A stretch of DNA of 64,000 nucleotides from the NCBI GenBank assembly GCA_031316315.1, contig JADBEO010000013.1:1-64000 (forward strand), written 5' to 3'. The stretch comes from Chelatococcus sambhunathii (lineage in GTDB: Bacteria > Pseudomonadota > Alphaproteobacteria > Rhizobiales > Methylopilaceae). The notes below the pieces were generated by a model that saw only the letters and a list, made by a program, of their open reading frames with translations, had not been told where the DNA came from and did not search any database. Every line of letters starts with the position of its first letter. Position 1 is the first letter of the stretch. Below are positions 33,180-43,019 of this stretch, in pieces. The position numbers and the translations under genes are program-made.

Positions 33180-34190
33180 TCAGCCCGTCGGCGATTCGGG
33201 CGCGGCCTTCCGGACGCGGGCGCGCTTGATGCCGAGCTGATGCTCCCGGATCGCCACGGCGACGCCCGAGCCGACGACGATCGCGCCGCCTACCAAGGTC
33301 CAGAATGAGGGCAGGTCGCCGAACGCGACGAAGCCGATTGCGATCGCCCACAGGATCGTCGAATATTCGAACGGCGCGATCAGCGAGGCGTCGGCGCGGC
33401 GATAGCTTTCGGTCAGCAGGATCTGCGCGACGCCGCCGACGCATCCGGTCGCGACGAGAAGCAGCCCCGTCCGCCAGCCCGGCCAGGTCCAGCCCAGAAT
33501 CGGCGCGGTGGCGAGGCCTGCGACCGCCGACCAGACAGAGAAGTAGAATACGATGGTGCCTGTGCCTTCGGTCCCGGTCAGCCGGCGGATCTGGATCATG
33601 GCGCCGGCCGTCAGAGCCGTCGCGCCGAGCGCGAAGGCGGCGCCGAGAGCGGTCTCGTCAGCCCCGCCGGCGCCCGAAACCAGCGCGGCGAGGGCGCCGG
33701 TCGAAAGCTGCGGCCATAGGATCACGAGCACGCCGAGAAGGCCGACGCCGACCGCGGTCCAGCGCATGGCATGGATGCGCTCGCGAAGCAGGATGGCCGC
33801 GAACACCACCACGAACAGCGGCGACGCGTAGCCGAGCGCGGTCGCATCGGGCAGCGGCAGCCGCGCGAGGCCCGCGAACATCAGGAACATGGACGACACG
33901 CCGATCATCGAGCGCAGCATGTGCCCGGCATGGCGCTCGGTGCGCATCGCCGCCCGCAGCACGCCGCGCCACTTCAGCCAGGTAACGATAGGGATCAGCG
34001 CGAAGAAGGATCGCGCGAACACGATCTCGCCGAGCGGCGTCTCGTCCGCGACGGCGCGCACGAGAGCCGCCATCACCGTGAACAGGAAGGCGGACAGAAG
34101 CTTGAAGACGACGCCGAGGATCATGCGGTAAGCGGTGCGATCGGAAAAGCGCGGGCGCCGATGCGCATCGCGTCGCGGGCCGTCTAGCAT
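33180..34190 (-). CDS. DMT-family (EamA) transporter
   Basis: A polytopic membrane protein of about ten helices with two EamA halves. The first is LLSAFLFTVMAALVRAVADETPLGEIVFARSFFALIP; the second begins at ALGAAFALGATALTAGAMIQIRRLTG and ends ASLIAPFEYSTILWAIAIGFVAFGDLPSFWTLVGGAIVVGSG. The family exports metabolites; substrate unknown. ATG 34190 gives 336 residues, while ATG 34124 (MILGVVFKLLS) would remove 22 charged N-terminal residues and is equally plausible. Confidence 0.85.
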   Translation of the reverse strand: MLDGPRRDAHRRPRFSDRTAYRMILGVVFKLLSAFLFTVMAALVRAVADETPLGEIVFARSFFALIPIVTWLKWRGVLRAAMRTERHAGHMLRSMIGVSSMFLMFAGLARLPLPDATALGYASPLFVVVFAAILLRERIHAMRWTAVGVGLLGVLVILWPQLSTGALAALVSGAGGADETALGAAFALGATALTAGAMIQIRRLTGTEGTGTIVFYFSVWSAVAGLATAPILGWTWPGWRTGLLLVATGCVGGVAQILLTESYRRADASLIAPFEYSTILWAIAIGFVAFGDLPSFWTLVGGAIVVGSGVAVAIREHQLGIKRARVRKAAPESPTG

Positions 34191-34258
34191 GCCAGGGCCG
34201 CCGCGGGCGCCGTCCGGGCCGCAACGCGGCGTTGCGCCTCGACACTGCGGAGAGACAT

Positions 34259-34679
<421 letters not shown>

Positions 34680-34699
<20 letters not shown>

Positions 34700-35447
34700 T
34701 CCGGGGCGCGGGCCTGCCCTTCCCCCGTTCCGTCTCGTGATCCTGCGGACGGAGCCAGCGCGCCACCATCCAACAGAGCAACGCCCAGGCCGCGCCAAGC
34801 GACCAGCCCGCGAGCACGTCGGTCGGATAATGCACGCCGAGAAACACCCGGCTGACGCCGATCGCCAAGGTGAGCAGCACCGAGACGGTCAAGATGTAGC
34901 CGCGGAGCGCCCAACGCGGCTCCGACTGCGCCAGAAGCGCGCCGATCGTGAGATAGATGACGGCGGACGACATGGCGTGCCCGCTCGGAAAGCTGAGCGA
35001 CTGCACTGAAACGAGGTGCTCGACCATGTCAGGTCTCGGCCGCGCGAAACCGATCTTAAGCCCGGCGTTCAGCAGCGCGCCGCCAGTGATCGCGATGGAG
35101 AGGAACAGCGCGCTGGCGTAGCGCCGCGCCACGAGGAAATAGGTGATCGCCAGCACCGACAGCAGCGTCAGGACCGGCACGCTGCCGAGGCTCGTCAGAT
35201 CGATCATCGCGCCTTCGAGCCAGTGCGGCCCGATCGGCTGCTTCGGATCACCCGCCTGCCTGAGCGCAAGCAGGATCGCGCTATCGAAGTCGTGGGTCTC
35301 GCCCTCGACCATCTCGTCCGCGATCTTGACGAAGGCGAAGCCGAGACCGGCGACGCCGGCAAAACCGATAAGTGGGCCGAACTCCGGCAGCCGCCATGAC
35401 GCGATCCGTGACTGCGTCGAAGGCGGGGCTTTCTCGCTGAGGCTCAC
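34680..35447 (-). CDS. PAP2-family phosphatase
   Basis: A 255-residue integral membrane phosphatase. The three PAP2 motifs are KIGFARPRPD (KxxxxxxRP), SFPSGHA (PSGH) and SRVFLGVHYPTDV (SRxxxxxHxxxD), with hydrophobic helices between. Such enzymes dephosphorylate undecaprenyl pyrophosphate, phosphatidate or lipid A phosphates. Single gene upstream of fdsD on the same strand; the 75-bp gap makes co-transcription with the formate operon unlikely, as it lies downstream. Confidence 0.88.
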
Positions 35448-35522
35448 TTTTCCGTCTATCCTGCTCGTCGGATCCAGGATGAACCTAGCGCCCGAGCAGC
35501 CGGAATCGAGCGCAGCGTCCGG

Positions 35523-35906
35523 TCAGCCGCGGCCTTCCTCGGTCACATCTTTCGGCGCCTCGCCCGTGCGCTGCTGGCCAGTCTCGACCTTCTCCGCCTC
35601 GCCCTGCGTCCTGAGCTTGTTCTCGGTCGCCAGCTTGAGCTGCATCAGCGCCTCGAGCGGATAGGGCTCGATGCCGGTCCCGCCGGTCGCGTCGATATGG
35701 CGGAAGATCTCGGAGCGCATCCGCGGATCCCAGAAGTGCTGGATATGGTCGAGGACGCCCGGGACCCGCTTCTCCTCGGGCTGGCTCTTGAAGAACCAGC
35801 CGATCTGGTTGGCCATGTAGATCAGGCGATCGAGCGTCGACTTGTGCGAGTGCTCCTCGTCGTGGAGGGCCTCGGCCATTCCTGCGGCGCCGGGTTGATG
35901 GCTCAT
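35523..35906 (-). CDS. fdsD: Formate dehydrogenase delta subunit
   Basis: The small subunit of the soluble NAD-dependent formate dehydrogenase, needed for assembly. The core LIYMANQIGWFFKSQPEEKRVPGVLDHIQHFWDPRMRSEIFRHID is diagnostic of FdsD (NQI..FF, HI..FWDPRMR). At 127 residues it is longer than usual (about 70-80), with a His/Glu-rich N-terminal and a charged C-terminal extension. Its ATG overlaps the fdhD stop in ATGA (35903-35906). Last gene of the fds operon. Confidence 0.88.
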   Translation of the reverse strand: MSHQPGAAGMAEALHDEEHSHKSTLDRLIYMANQIGWFFKSQPEEKRVPGVLDHIQHFWDPRMRSEIFRHIDATGGTGIEPYPLEALMQLKLATENKLRTQGEAEKVETGQQRTGEAPKDVTEEGRG

Positions 35907-36748
35907 GATGCGGACGCTCCTGCGGGAACGGACTGCGCGCCGTCGACGACGCGGTGGGGATGGGTGAAGACTTCAAAGCCGTCGCCGCGGGCGATCGCGA
36001 CGAGGGTGATCCCCGCCTCCTCGGCCATGCGCACGCCAAGCGCGGTTGGCGCGGAGACCGCGACCAACAGCGGCGCGCCGATCATCGCGGTCTTCTGGAC
36101 CATCTCGACCGAGACGCGGCTGGACAGGACCACGAAGCCGTCGGAGGCGTCGACGCCCGTGCGGGCGAGATGCCCGGCCAACTTGTCGAGCGCGTTGTGG
36201 CGGCCGACGTCCTCGCGCGCAGCGACGAGACCTTCGCCGGGCCGGTAGAAGGCGGCGCCGTGCACCGCCCGCGTTTCGAAGTTGAGCGTCTGCGCGCGCT
36301 GCAGGGTTTCGAGCGCCGCGTGGATGTCGGCCGCGGTGAAGGCGCCTTCCGCCTCGACCCTGCGCGCGGGCTTCGCCGCCTGCTCCAGGCTGTCGACGCC
36401 GCACAGGCCGCAGCCGGTCGGCCCGGCGAGATTGCGGCGGCGGGAGCCGAGGGCGCGCGAGGGATCCTTGGCGAGCCACATACGGGCTTCGAGCCCGAGA
36501 TCGTGGACGACGACGTCCAGGCTCTCGATCTCCGCCGCGTCGGAGACGATGCCCTCGGTCAGACTGAAGCCGACCGCGAAGTCCTCGACGTCCTGCGGGC
36601 TCGCCATCATGACCGCCTGCGTCGAGCCGTCATAGACCAGCGCGATCGCGGTCTCTTCGGGCGTCGCGCGGTCCGCCGTCTCGCGCAGACGCCCGTCGCG
36701 CCAGACGGCGCGGGACAGACGGGCGACGGGGGGCGGAAGCGTGGTCAT
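35903..36748 (-). CDS. fdhD: Formate dehydrogenase accessory sulfurtransferase FdhD
   Basis: FdhD passes sulfur from a cysteine desulfurase to the bis-MGD cofactor so that the formate dehydrogenase becomes active (also called FdsC in this operon type). The 281-residue protein has ETAIALVYDGSTQAVMMASPQDVEDFAVGFSLTEGIV, the sulfur-carrying GCGLCGVDSLEQ (CGLC), and ARREDVGRHNALDKL-like sequence AAREDVGRHNALDKL. It overlaps fdsD by 4 bp. It is separated from fdsA by 198 bp containing two palindromes, so fdhD-fdsD may be expressed at a different level than fdsGBA. Confidence 0.92.
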   Translation of the reverse strand: MTTLPPPVARLSRAVWRDGRLRETADRATPEETAIALVYDGSTQAVMMASPQDVEDFAVGFSLTEGIVSDAAEIESLDVVVHDLGLEARMWLAKDPSRALGSRRRNLAGPTGCGLCGVDSLEQAAKPARRVEAEGAFTAADIHAALETLQRAQTLNFETRAVHGAAFYRPGEGLVAAREDVGRHNALDKLAGHLARTGVDASDGFVVLSSRVSVEMVQKTAMIGAPLLVAVSAPTALGVRMAEEAGITLVAIARGDGFEVFTHPHRVVDGAQSVPAGASAS

Positions 36749-36776
36749 CTGCGGGATATAGGTGTTCCAATCCCTC

Positions 36777-36866
36777 GTCCCGGCCTTGAGCCGGGACCCA
36801 GACGCGCCGAGGGCTAACTTACCTTATGGACGGTCGCGGTTCTGGGTCCCGGCTCAAGGCCGGGAC
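36777..36866. repeat. Perfect 26-bp palindromic repeat within the fds operon
   Basis: The sequences at 36777-36802 and 36841-36866 are perfect 26-nt inverted copies, separated by 38 nt. Core: GTCCCGGCCTTGAGCCGGGA and its complement. This is the form of repeated extragenic palindromes seen in Hyphomicrobiales genomes. It lies between fdsA and fdhD, where it could attenuate transcription or protect the fdsGBA part of the message. Confidence 0.85.
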
Positions 36867-36902
36867 AAGAGCGCAGCAGCTCTGCGCAAACTCATCAACG
36901 CG

Positions 36903-36935
36903 ATCCCGGATCGGCGCTGTCGCGCCGTCCGGGAT
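36903..36935 (-). other. Hairpin just downstream of fdsA
   Basis: Arms ATCCCGGA (36903-36910) and TCCGGGAT (36928-36935), with an inner CGGCGC/GCGCCG pair (36912-36917/36922-36927), a one-base bulge and a TGTC loop. On the minus strand it begins 12 bp after the fdsA stop and has no U-tract, so it is more likely a 3'-end stabiliser or repeat than a factor-independent terminator. Confidence 0.55.
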
Positions 36936-36946
36936 GACGCAGCGTG

Positions 36947-39787
36947 TTACTCCGCGGCTTCCGCCATGATGCGGCGGCTGAGCTTGGAGTGCTCCTCATA
37001 CTCCTCCTGCCAAGCGGACGGGCCGTTGGACGGCGCCACCTGCACGGCGGTAACCTTGTATTCCGGACAGTTCGTCGCCCAGTCGGAGAAGTCGGTCGTG
37101 ATGACGTTCGCCTGCGTGTTCGGGTGGTGGAACGTCGTGTAGACGACCCCTGGCGCCACGCGGTCGGTGATGAGCGCGCGGAGCGAGGTCTCGCCGGCGC
37201 GGCTCCGGAGAGTCACCCAGTCGCCGTCGCGAATGCCGCGGTCCTCGGCGTCCACCGGATGGATCTCCAGCCGGTCTTCCTCGTGCCAGCGCGAGTTCTC
37301 TGTGCGGCGGGTCTGCGCGCCGACATTGTACTGGCTGAGGATGCGGCCCGTGGTGAGCAGCAGCGGGAAGCGCGGTCCGACCTTCTCGTCGGTGCCGACA
37401 TACTCCGTGATGACGAAGTTGCCCTTGCCGCGCACGAAGCCGCCGATGTGCATGGTCGGCGTGCCTTCCGGCGCCTTCTCGTTGCAGGGCCACTGGATCG
37501 AGCCGAGCTCCTCCAGCCGCTTGAACGACACCCCGGCGAAGCTTGGCGTGGACGCCGCGACTTCGTCCATGATCTCGGAGGGATGGCTGTAGTCCATCTC
37601 GTAGCCCATCGCCTTGGCGAGGAGCAGGGTGATCTCCCAGTCGGCGTAGCCGTTCTTCGGCGCCATCACCTTCGTCACGCGCTGGATGCGGCGTTCGGCG
37701 TTGGTGAAGGTGCCGTCCTTCTCAAGGAAGGAGCAGCCCGGCAGGAAGACATGGGCGTAGTTCGCGGTCTCGTTCAGGAACAGGTCCTGCACGACGACGC
37801 ATTCCATCGCCTTGAGGCCGCCGATGACGTGCTTGGCGTCGGGATCGGACTGCGCGATGTCCTCGCCCTGCACATAGAGGCCCTTGAAGGTGCCGTCGAC
37901 GGCCGCGTCCAGCATGTTGGGGATGCGCAGGCCGGGCTCCGGATCCAGCGGAACGCCCCACAGCTGCTCGTACTGCAGGCGCGTCTCGTCGTCGGAGACA
38001 TGGCGGTAGCCCGGATATTCGTGCGGGAACGAGCCCATGTCGCACGAACCCTGCACGTTGTTCTGGCCGCGCAGCGGGTTCACGCCGACGCCCTCGCGGC
38101 CGATGTTGCCGGTCGCCATCGCAAGGTTCGCGATGCCGAGAACGGTGGTCGAACCCTGGCTATGCTCGGTGACGCCGAGGCCGTAGTAGATCGCGGCGTT
38201 GCCGCCGGTCGCGTAGAGCCGAGCCGCCTCGCGGATCAGATTGGCCGGAACGCCCGTGGTGAGCTCGACCGCCTCAGGCGAGTGGCGCTCCTCGGAGACG
38301 AACTCGGCCCAGGCCTCGAAGGTCTCCATGTCGGCCTCGGCGCGCACGAACTCCTCGTTGACAAGGCCTTCGGTCACGACGACATGGGCGAGCGCGGTGA
38401 CGATCGCGACGTTGGTGCCGGGCTTCAGCGGCAGATGGAAGTCCGCGCGGATGTGCGGGCTCTTCACAAGGTCGATGCGGCGCGGATCGATGACGATCAG
38501 CTTGGCGCCCTGACGCAGTCGCTTCTTCATGCGGCTGCCGAACACCGGATGGCCGTCGGTCGGGTTGGCGCCGATGACCAGGATGACGTCGGAGTGCTCG
38601 ACCGAGTCGAAGTCCTGCGTGCCGGCGGAGGTGCCGAAGGCCGTCTTCAGGCCGTAGCCGGTCGGCGAGTGGCAGACGCGGGCGCAGGTGTCGACATTGT
38701 TGTTGCCGAAGCCGGCGCGGACCAGCTTCTGGACCAGATAGGTCTCCTCGTTCGTGCAGCGCGACGAGGTGATGCCGCCGATCGACGAGCGGCCGTACTG
38801 GCCCTGGATGCGCTTGAACTCGGAGGCGGTGTACTCGATCGCCTCCTCCCACGAGACCTCACGCCACGGATCGGTGATCTTGGCGCGGATCATCGGCTTC
38901 AGGATGCGGTCCTTGTGGGTGGCGTAGCCATAGGCGAACCGGCCCTTGACGCAGCTGTGGCCGTGGTTCGCCTTGCCGTCCTTGTAGGGCATCATGCGCA
39001 CGAGCTCGTCGCCGCGCATCTCGGCCTTGAAGGTGCAGCCGACGCCGCAGTAGGCGCAGGTGGTCACGACCGAATGCTCGGGCGTGCCGATCTCGGCGAC
39101 CGACTTCTCCTGAAGCGTCGCGGTCGGGCAGGCCTGCACGCAGGCGCCGCAGGACACGCATTCGGAGGTGATGAAGGGCTCGTCCATGCCGGCCGACACG
39201 CGGCTGTCGAAGCCGCGGCCCGAGATGGTCAGCGCGAAGGTGCCCTGCACCTCCTCGCAGGCCCGCACGCAGCGCGAGCAAACGATGCACTTCGACGGGT
39301 CGTAGGTGAAGTAAGGGTTCGACTCGTCTTTCTTGGAGACGATGTGGTTCTCGCCCTCGTAGCCGTAGCGCACCTCGCGCAGGCCGACGACGCCCGCCAT
39401 GTCCTGCAGCTCGCAGTCGCCGTTGGCCGAGCAGGTCAGGCAGTCGAGCGGGTGGTCGGAGATGTAGAGCTCCATGACGCCCTTGCGCAGCTGCTTCAGC
39501 CGCGGCGTCTGGGTCTTCACCACGATGCCCTCGGCGACCGGGGTCGTGCAGGAGGCCGGCGTGCCGTTGCGGCCCTCGATCTCGACCAGGCAGAGGCGGC
39601 AGGAGCCAAAGGCCTCGACCGAGTCGGTCGCGCAGAGCTTGGGGATCTCGTTGTTGAGCTCCATCGCCGCGCGCATGATCGAGGTGCCCTCGGGCACTGA
39701 GACCTTCTGGCCGTCGATGGTCAGCGTCACGCGCTTCTCGGACTTCGAGACCGGCGTGCCGTAGTCGATTTCCTGGATGAGGGCCAT
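36947..39787 (-). CDS. fdsA: NAD-dependent formate dehydrogenase alpha subunit
   Basis: The catalytic molybdenum subunit, which oxidises formate to CO2. The 946-residue protein has: [2Fe-2S] cysteines in FGSCRLC and C80; the His-Cys3 site DHPLDCLTCSANGDC; two [4Fe-4S] sites, CIVCSRCVRAC and CVSCGACVQAC; the FdhF-like CAYCGVGC...CVKGRF cluster; and VDTCARVCHSPTGYG, where Cys372 ligates Mo and His373 follows it, as in other FdsA proteins. Bis-MGD binding segments and C-terminal LEIHPVDAEDRGI follow. ATG 39787 begins MALIQEIDYG. It follows fdsB after 11 bp. Confidence 0.97.
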   Translation of the reverse strand: MALIQEIDYGTPVSKSEKRVTLTIDGQKVSVPEGTSIMRAAMELNNEIPKLCATDSVEAFGSCRLCLVEIEGRNGTPASCTTPVAEGIVVKTQTPRLKQLRKGVMELYISDHPLDCLTCSANGDCELQDMAGVVGLREVRYGYEGENHIVSKKDESNPYFTYDPSKCIVCSRCVRACEEVQGTFALTISGRGFDSRVSAGMDEPFITSECVSCGACVQACPTATLQEKSVAEIGTPEHSVVTTCAYCGVGCTFKAEMRGDELVRMMPYKDGKANHGHSCVKGRFAYGYATHKDRILKPMIRAKITDPWREVSWEEAIEYTASEFKRIQGQYGRSSIGGITSSRCTNEETYLVQKLVRAGFGNNNVDTCARVCHSPTGYGLKTAFGTSAGTQDFDSVEHSDVILVIGANPTDGHPVFGSRMKKRLRQGAKLIVIDPRRIDLVKSPHIRADFHLPLKPGTNVAIVTALAHVVVTEGLVNEEFVRAEADMETFEAWAEFVSEERHSPEAVELTTGVPANLIREAARLYATGGNAAIYYGLGVTEHSQGSTTVLGIANLAMATGNIGREGVGVNPLRGQNNVQGSCDMGSFPHEYPGYRHVSDDETRLQYEQLWGVPLDPEPGLRIPNMLDAAVDGTFKGLYVQGEDIAQSDPDAKHVIGGLKAMECVVVQDLFLNETANYAHVFLPGCSFLEKDGTFTNAERRIQRVTKVMAPKNGYADWEITLLLAKAMGYEMDYSHPSEIMDEVAASTPSFAGVSFKRLEELGSIQWPCNEKAPEGTPTMHIGGFVRGKGNFVITEYVGTDEKVGPRFPLLLTTGRILSQYNVGAQTRRTENSRWHEEDRLEIHPVDAEDRGIRDGDWVTLRSRAGETSLRALITDRVAPGVVYTTFHHPNTQANVITTDFSDWATNCPEYKVTAVQVAPSNGPSAWQEEYEEHSKLSRRIMAEAAE

Positions 39788-39798
39788 GTGCTTCCTCC

Positions 39799-41355
39799 TC
39801 ACTCCGCCGCGACGGACAGGTGGCCCCGTCCAAAGTCTTCGGGGAAATGGGTGATCGCGCTCATCACGGGATACGGGGTGAAGCCGCCGAGCGCGCAGAG
39901 TGAGCCGAGCTTCATCGTATGGCAGAGGTCTTCGACGACCTGCAGATTGCGTTCGCGGTCTTGGCCCGCGATCACCTTGTCCAACGTTTCAACGCCGCGT
40001 GTGGATCCAATGCGGCAGGGCGTGCACTTTCCGCAGCTCTCGACGGCGCAGAACTCCATGGCGAAGCGCGCCATGCGGGCCATGTCGACGTCCTCGTCAA
40101 AGATCACCACGCCGCCGTGGCCGATCAGCGCGTCGATCTTCGTGAAGGCCTCGTAGTCGAACGGCGTGTCGAACTGATGGCGCGGCAGATAGGCGCCGAG
40201 GGGGCCGCCGACCTGCACGGCGCGGATCGGCTTGCCGGTGAAGGTGCCGCCCGCGACGTCCTCGAGGAGCTCGCCGAGCGTGATGCCGAAGGCGATCTCG
40301 AACAGGCCGCCATGCTTGACGTTGCCGGCGAGCTGGATCGGCATCGTGCCGCGCGAGCGGCCGAAGCCGACGTCGGCGTAGGTCTTCGCGCCGTTCGCGA
40401 GGATGAATGGCACCGAGCAGAGCGACACGACGTTGTTGATGACGGTCGGCCGGCCGAACAGGCCCTTGTGCGCCGGCAGCGGCGGCTTGGCGCGGACGAG
40501 CCCGCGCTTGCCCTCGATGCTCTCGAGCAGCGAGGTCTCCTCGCCGCAGACATAGGCGCCTGCGCCTTCGCGGACCTCCATGTCGAAGTCGTAGTCCGAG
40601 CCGGCGACGCGCTGGCCGAGATAACCCGCCTTGCGCGCGACTTTAATCGCCGCGTTCATCGCCTTGATGGCGTGCGGATATTCGGAGCGGCAGTAGACGT
40701 AGCCCTTGGTCGCCCCGACGCCGATGCCGGCGATCGTCATGCCCTCGATGAGGGTGAAGGGATCGCCCTCCATGATCATGCGGTCGGCGAAGGTCCCCGA
40801 GTCTCCCTCGTCCGCGTTGCAGACGATGTACTTCTGCTGCGGCGGCGTCTGGCCGACGGTGCGCCACTTGATGCCGGTCGGGAAGCCTGCGCCGCCGCGG
40901 CCGCGCAGGCCTGACTCGAAGACCTCCTCGACGGTGGCCGGGCCGCCGAGCGCGATCGCGCGCTCAAGACCCTTGTAGCCGCCATTTGCGCGATACTCGT
41001 CGAGCGAGATCGGGTCGATCAGGCCGCAGCGCGCGAAAGTGAAGCGCTGCTGGCGCTTGAAGAAGGGGATCTCTTCCGGATCGCCGAGCCGCAGTTCGTG
41101 GCCCTTGCCGTCGAGAAAGCCGGCGTCGAGAAGGCCGGGAACGTCCCTGGCCTTGACCGGGCCATAGGCGATGCGGCCTGCGGAGGTGACGACCTCCACC
41201 ATCGGCTCGAGCCAATGCATGCCGCGCGAGCCGTTGCGCGTGATCTGGACGTCGAGCCCCCGGGCGCGGAACGCCTCTTCGAAGGCCTTCGCGACCCGGT
41301 CCGCGCCGAGAGCGACGGCGGCGGCGTCGCCCGGAACGTAGATTCGCGCGGTCAT
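39799..41355 (-). CDS. fdsB: NAD-dependent formate dehydrogenase beta subunit
   Basis: The NADH-forming flavoprotein subunit, related to NuoF. The 518-residue protein has FMN-binding GLRGRGGAGFPTGIKW, NAD-binding AYVCGEETSLLESIEGKRGLVR (glycine-rich) and a [4Fe-4S] site ESCGKCTPCRIGSTR with a later Cys. The N-terminal about 100 residues resemble a thioredoxin-like NuoE fold without cysteines. Its ATG overlaps the fdsG stop in ATGA (41352-41355). Electrons pass from FdsA through FdsB to NAD+. Confidence 0.96.
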   Translation of the reverse strand: MTARIYVPGDAAAVALGADRVAKAFEEAFRARGLDVQITRNGSRGMHWLEPMVEVVTSAGRIAYGPVKARDVPGLLDAGFLDGKGHELRLGDPEEIPFFKRQQRFTFARCGLIDPISLDEYRANGGYKGLERAIALGGPATVEEVFESGLRGRGGAGFPTGIKWRTVGQTPPQQKYIVCNADEGDSGTFADRMIMEGDPFTLIEGMTIAGIGVGATKGYVYCRSEYPHAIKAMNAAIKVARKAGYLGQRVAGSDYDFDMEVREGAGAYVCGEETSLLESIEGKRGLVRAKPPLPAHKGLFGRPTVINNVVSLCSVPFILANGAKTYADVGFGRSRGTMPIQLAGNVKHGGLFEIAFGITLGELLEDVAGGTFTGKPIRAVQVGGPLGAYLPRHQFDTPFDYEAFTKIDALIGHGGVVIFDEDVDMARMARFAMEFCAVESCGKCTPCRIGSTRGVETLDKVIAGQDRERNLQVVEDLCHTMKLGSLCALGGFTPYPVMSAITHFPEDFGRGHLSVAAE

Positions 41356-41858
41356 GAACGGCACTCCGCCGCAATCTCGTCGACCGCCTCGTCGTCGAGA
41401 CGGCCGACGAGGCGGCCATTCACCATGGCTGAAGGCGCGCAGGAGCAGAGGCCGAGGCAGTAGATCGGCTCAAGCGTCACCTGGCCGTCGGGGCGCGTCT
41501 CGCCGAAGGCGCAGTCGAGAGCCTTGGCGATGCGCTCCGAGGTCGCGTTTCCGCCCGCAGCCTGACACGCCTCGGCGACGCACACCTTCACGATATGCTT
41601 GCCCGCCGGCTCGTTCCGGAAATCGTGATAGAAGGTCATGCTGCCGTGGACTTCCGCGCGCGACAGGTTGAGCGCGTCGGCGATGAGAGGCACGGCGTCC
41701 TGCGGCACGTAGCCGAAGGTCTCCTGCATGGCGTGCAGGATCGGAAGGGTCGCCCCTTCCATTGCTAGATGATCGGCGATGATCTCCGAGCCGCGGGCGG
41801 GACTCCAGGCCTCGTGACGCCCGCGCGCCTCGCCGATCACGGCATAGCCGCTCGACAT
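41352..41858 (-). CDS. fdsG: NAD-dependent formate dehydrogenase gamma subunit
   Basis: A NuoE-like [2Fe-2S] subunit, 168 residues. Cluster cysteines are in CVAEACQAAGG and CLGLCSCAP; TFYHDFRNEPAGKHIVKVC is typical of the family. ATG 41858 has a strong GGAGGAGAG ribosome site, so a TTG six codons upstream is rejected. It is the first gene of fdsGBA-fdhD-fdsD; the operon promoter should lie in 41,859-41,969. Confidence 0.93.
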   Translation of the reverse strand: MSSGYAVIGEARGRHEAWSPARGSEIIADHLAMEGATLPILHAMQETFGYVPQDAVPLIADALNLSRAEVHGSMTFYHDFRNEPAGKHIVKVCVAEACQAAGGNATSERIAKALDCAFGETRPDGQVTLEPIYCLGLCSCAPSAMVNGRLVGRLDDEAVDEIAAECRS

Positions 41859-41969
41859 GAGGTCGCTCTCCTCCAAGGAATGACTTTATAGTTTTTCTTA
41901 TCCCACAGAGTGGGTGTTCCTTACGGCCAGATCAATGCCGATGTTTCGTCGCTTGATCGACGAAAGCTA
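41859..41969 (-). promoter_or_regulatory. Putative fds operon promoter/LysR operator region
   Basis: The 111 bases between the LysR gene and fdsG, both on the minus strand, are AT-richer than the surroundings (GACTTTATAGTTTTTCTTATCCC near 41882). They must carry the fdsG ribosome site and probably the operon promoter with the LysR binding site. The exact -35/-10 boxes and T-N11-A motif were not fixed. Confidence 0.45.
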
Positions 41970-42887
41970 TCAGACGGCGTCCTTCGGCGCCTTAATCTGA
42001 GCCAGCCGCGCGGCGAGCGCTTTCGCCTCGGAAACCAACGCCTTGGTAGCCGGGGTCATGGGCTCGCGATGGGGCGCGACGAGGCCGACGGTGTGCACGA
42101 CTTCCGGGTCGACGATCGGAATCGCGCGGATGTTGGACGGCAGGCCCATGATGTCGGCGAAGCTCTGTGGCATCACGCTCGCCCAGGCGCCGGTGCGCAC
42201 ATGGGTGAACAGCACCACGGTCGAATTCGATTCGAGCGTCGGGGCCGGCGCCGCGCCGGCCTCCCGCAGCAGCCCCTCGACGATCCGGCGGTTCTGCATG
42301 TCGGGCGTCAGCAGGCAGAGCGGCACGCGCCCGACGTCCCGCCAGGTGACCGTCTTGCGGTCGCCGAGCATGCCGTCCGCGGCGGTGATCAGCCGGTAGC
42401 CCTCGCGCCAGATCGGCACCGCCGAAACCCGGCCGACCGGCTCGTTGTCGAGATAGGTGACGCCCGCGTCGATCTCGAGATTGTCAAGCTCGGTGCCGAT
42501 CTCGAGCGAGGTGCGGCTCAGGATCGTGAAGCGCACGTCCGGGTGCCGGGCGCGGAACGGCGTGGTCAGCTGCGCGATCATCGGCAGCGCCGTCGGAATC
42601 ACCGCGATGCGCAGATGCCCGACGACGCCGCGCTTCAGCGCCTCGATGTCCTGCCGCATCGCGCGCGCGTCGCCGACGATCCGGCGGGCCCATTCCAGCG
42701 CGCGGTCGCCCTCCGGCGTGAACCCGTGGAACCGCGAGCCGCGCTCGACCAGCCGCACGCCCAAGATGTCCTCGAGCTGCTTGATGCCGGCGGAGAGCGT
42801 CGGCTGCGTCACGCCGCAACTCTCCGCCGCGCGCCCGAAATGTCGCTCCTGCGCGAGGGCAAGAAGGAAATCGAGCTTGTCGAGCAT
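41970..42887 (-). CDS. LysR regulator, likely of the formate dehydrogenase operon
   Basis: A 305-residue LTTR: N-terminal winged helix MLDKLDFLLALAQERHFGRAAESCGVTQPTLSAGIKQLEDILG, then an effector domain starting HLRIAVIPTALPMIAQL. It lies directly upstream of fdsG in the same orientation, a placement often seen for the regulator of fdsGBACD in alphaproteobacteria. The inducer is presumably formate or a related signal (inference). Co-transcription with fdsG is possible but a separate promoter is more likely. Confidence 0.88.
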   Translation of the reverse strand: MLDKLDFLLALAQERHFGRAAESCGVTQPTLSAGIKQLEDILGVRLVERGSRFHGFTPEGDRALEWARRIVGDARAMRQDIEALKRGVVGHLRIAVIPTALPMIAQLTTPFRARHPDVRFTILSRTSLEIGTELDNLEIDAGVTYLDNEPVGRVSAVPIWREGYRLITAADGMLGDRKTVTWRDVGRVPLCLLTPDMQNRRIVEGLLREAGAAPAPTLESNSTVVLFTHVRTGAWASVMPQSFADIMGLPSNIRAIPIVDPEVVHTVGLVAPHREPMTPATKALVSEAKALAARLAQIKAPKDAV

Positions 42888-43019
42888 GCCGTCGTCGTCC
42901 CGCCTCGCGCGGTTCGGAACGCGCCGCGCCGCAACTCCATACCTTAGGAATGAAGTTTCCGGGACCAGTTTCTTGCGCCGGCGACAAACCTCGCGGATCG
43001 GTCTCCGACGCGCCGCTCC

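Noticed and set aside
36944-39700. 918-codon open frame antisense to fdsA
   Set aside because: High-GC shadow frame: Arg/Ala/Asp-rich without domains, while the opposite strand encodes a complete FdsA with all its Fe-S cysteines.
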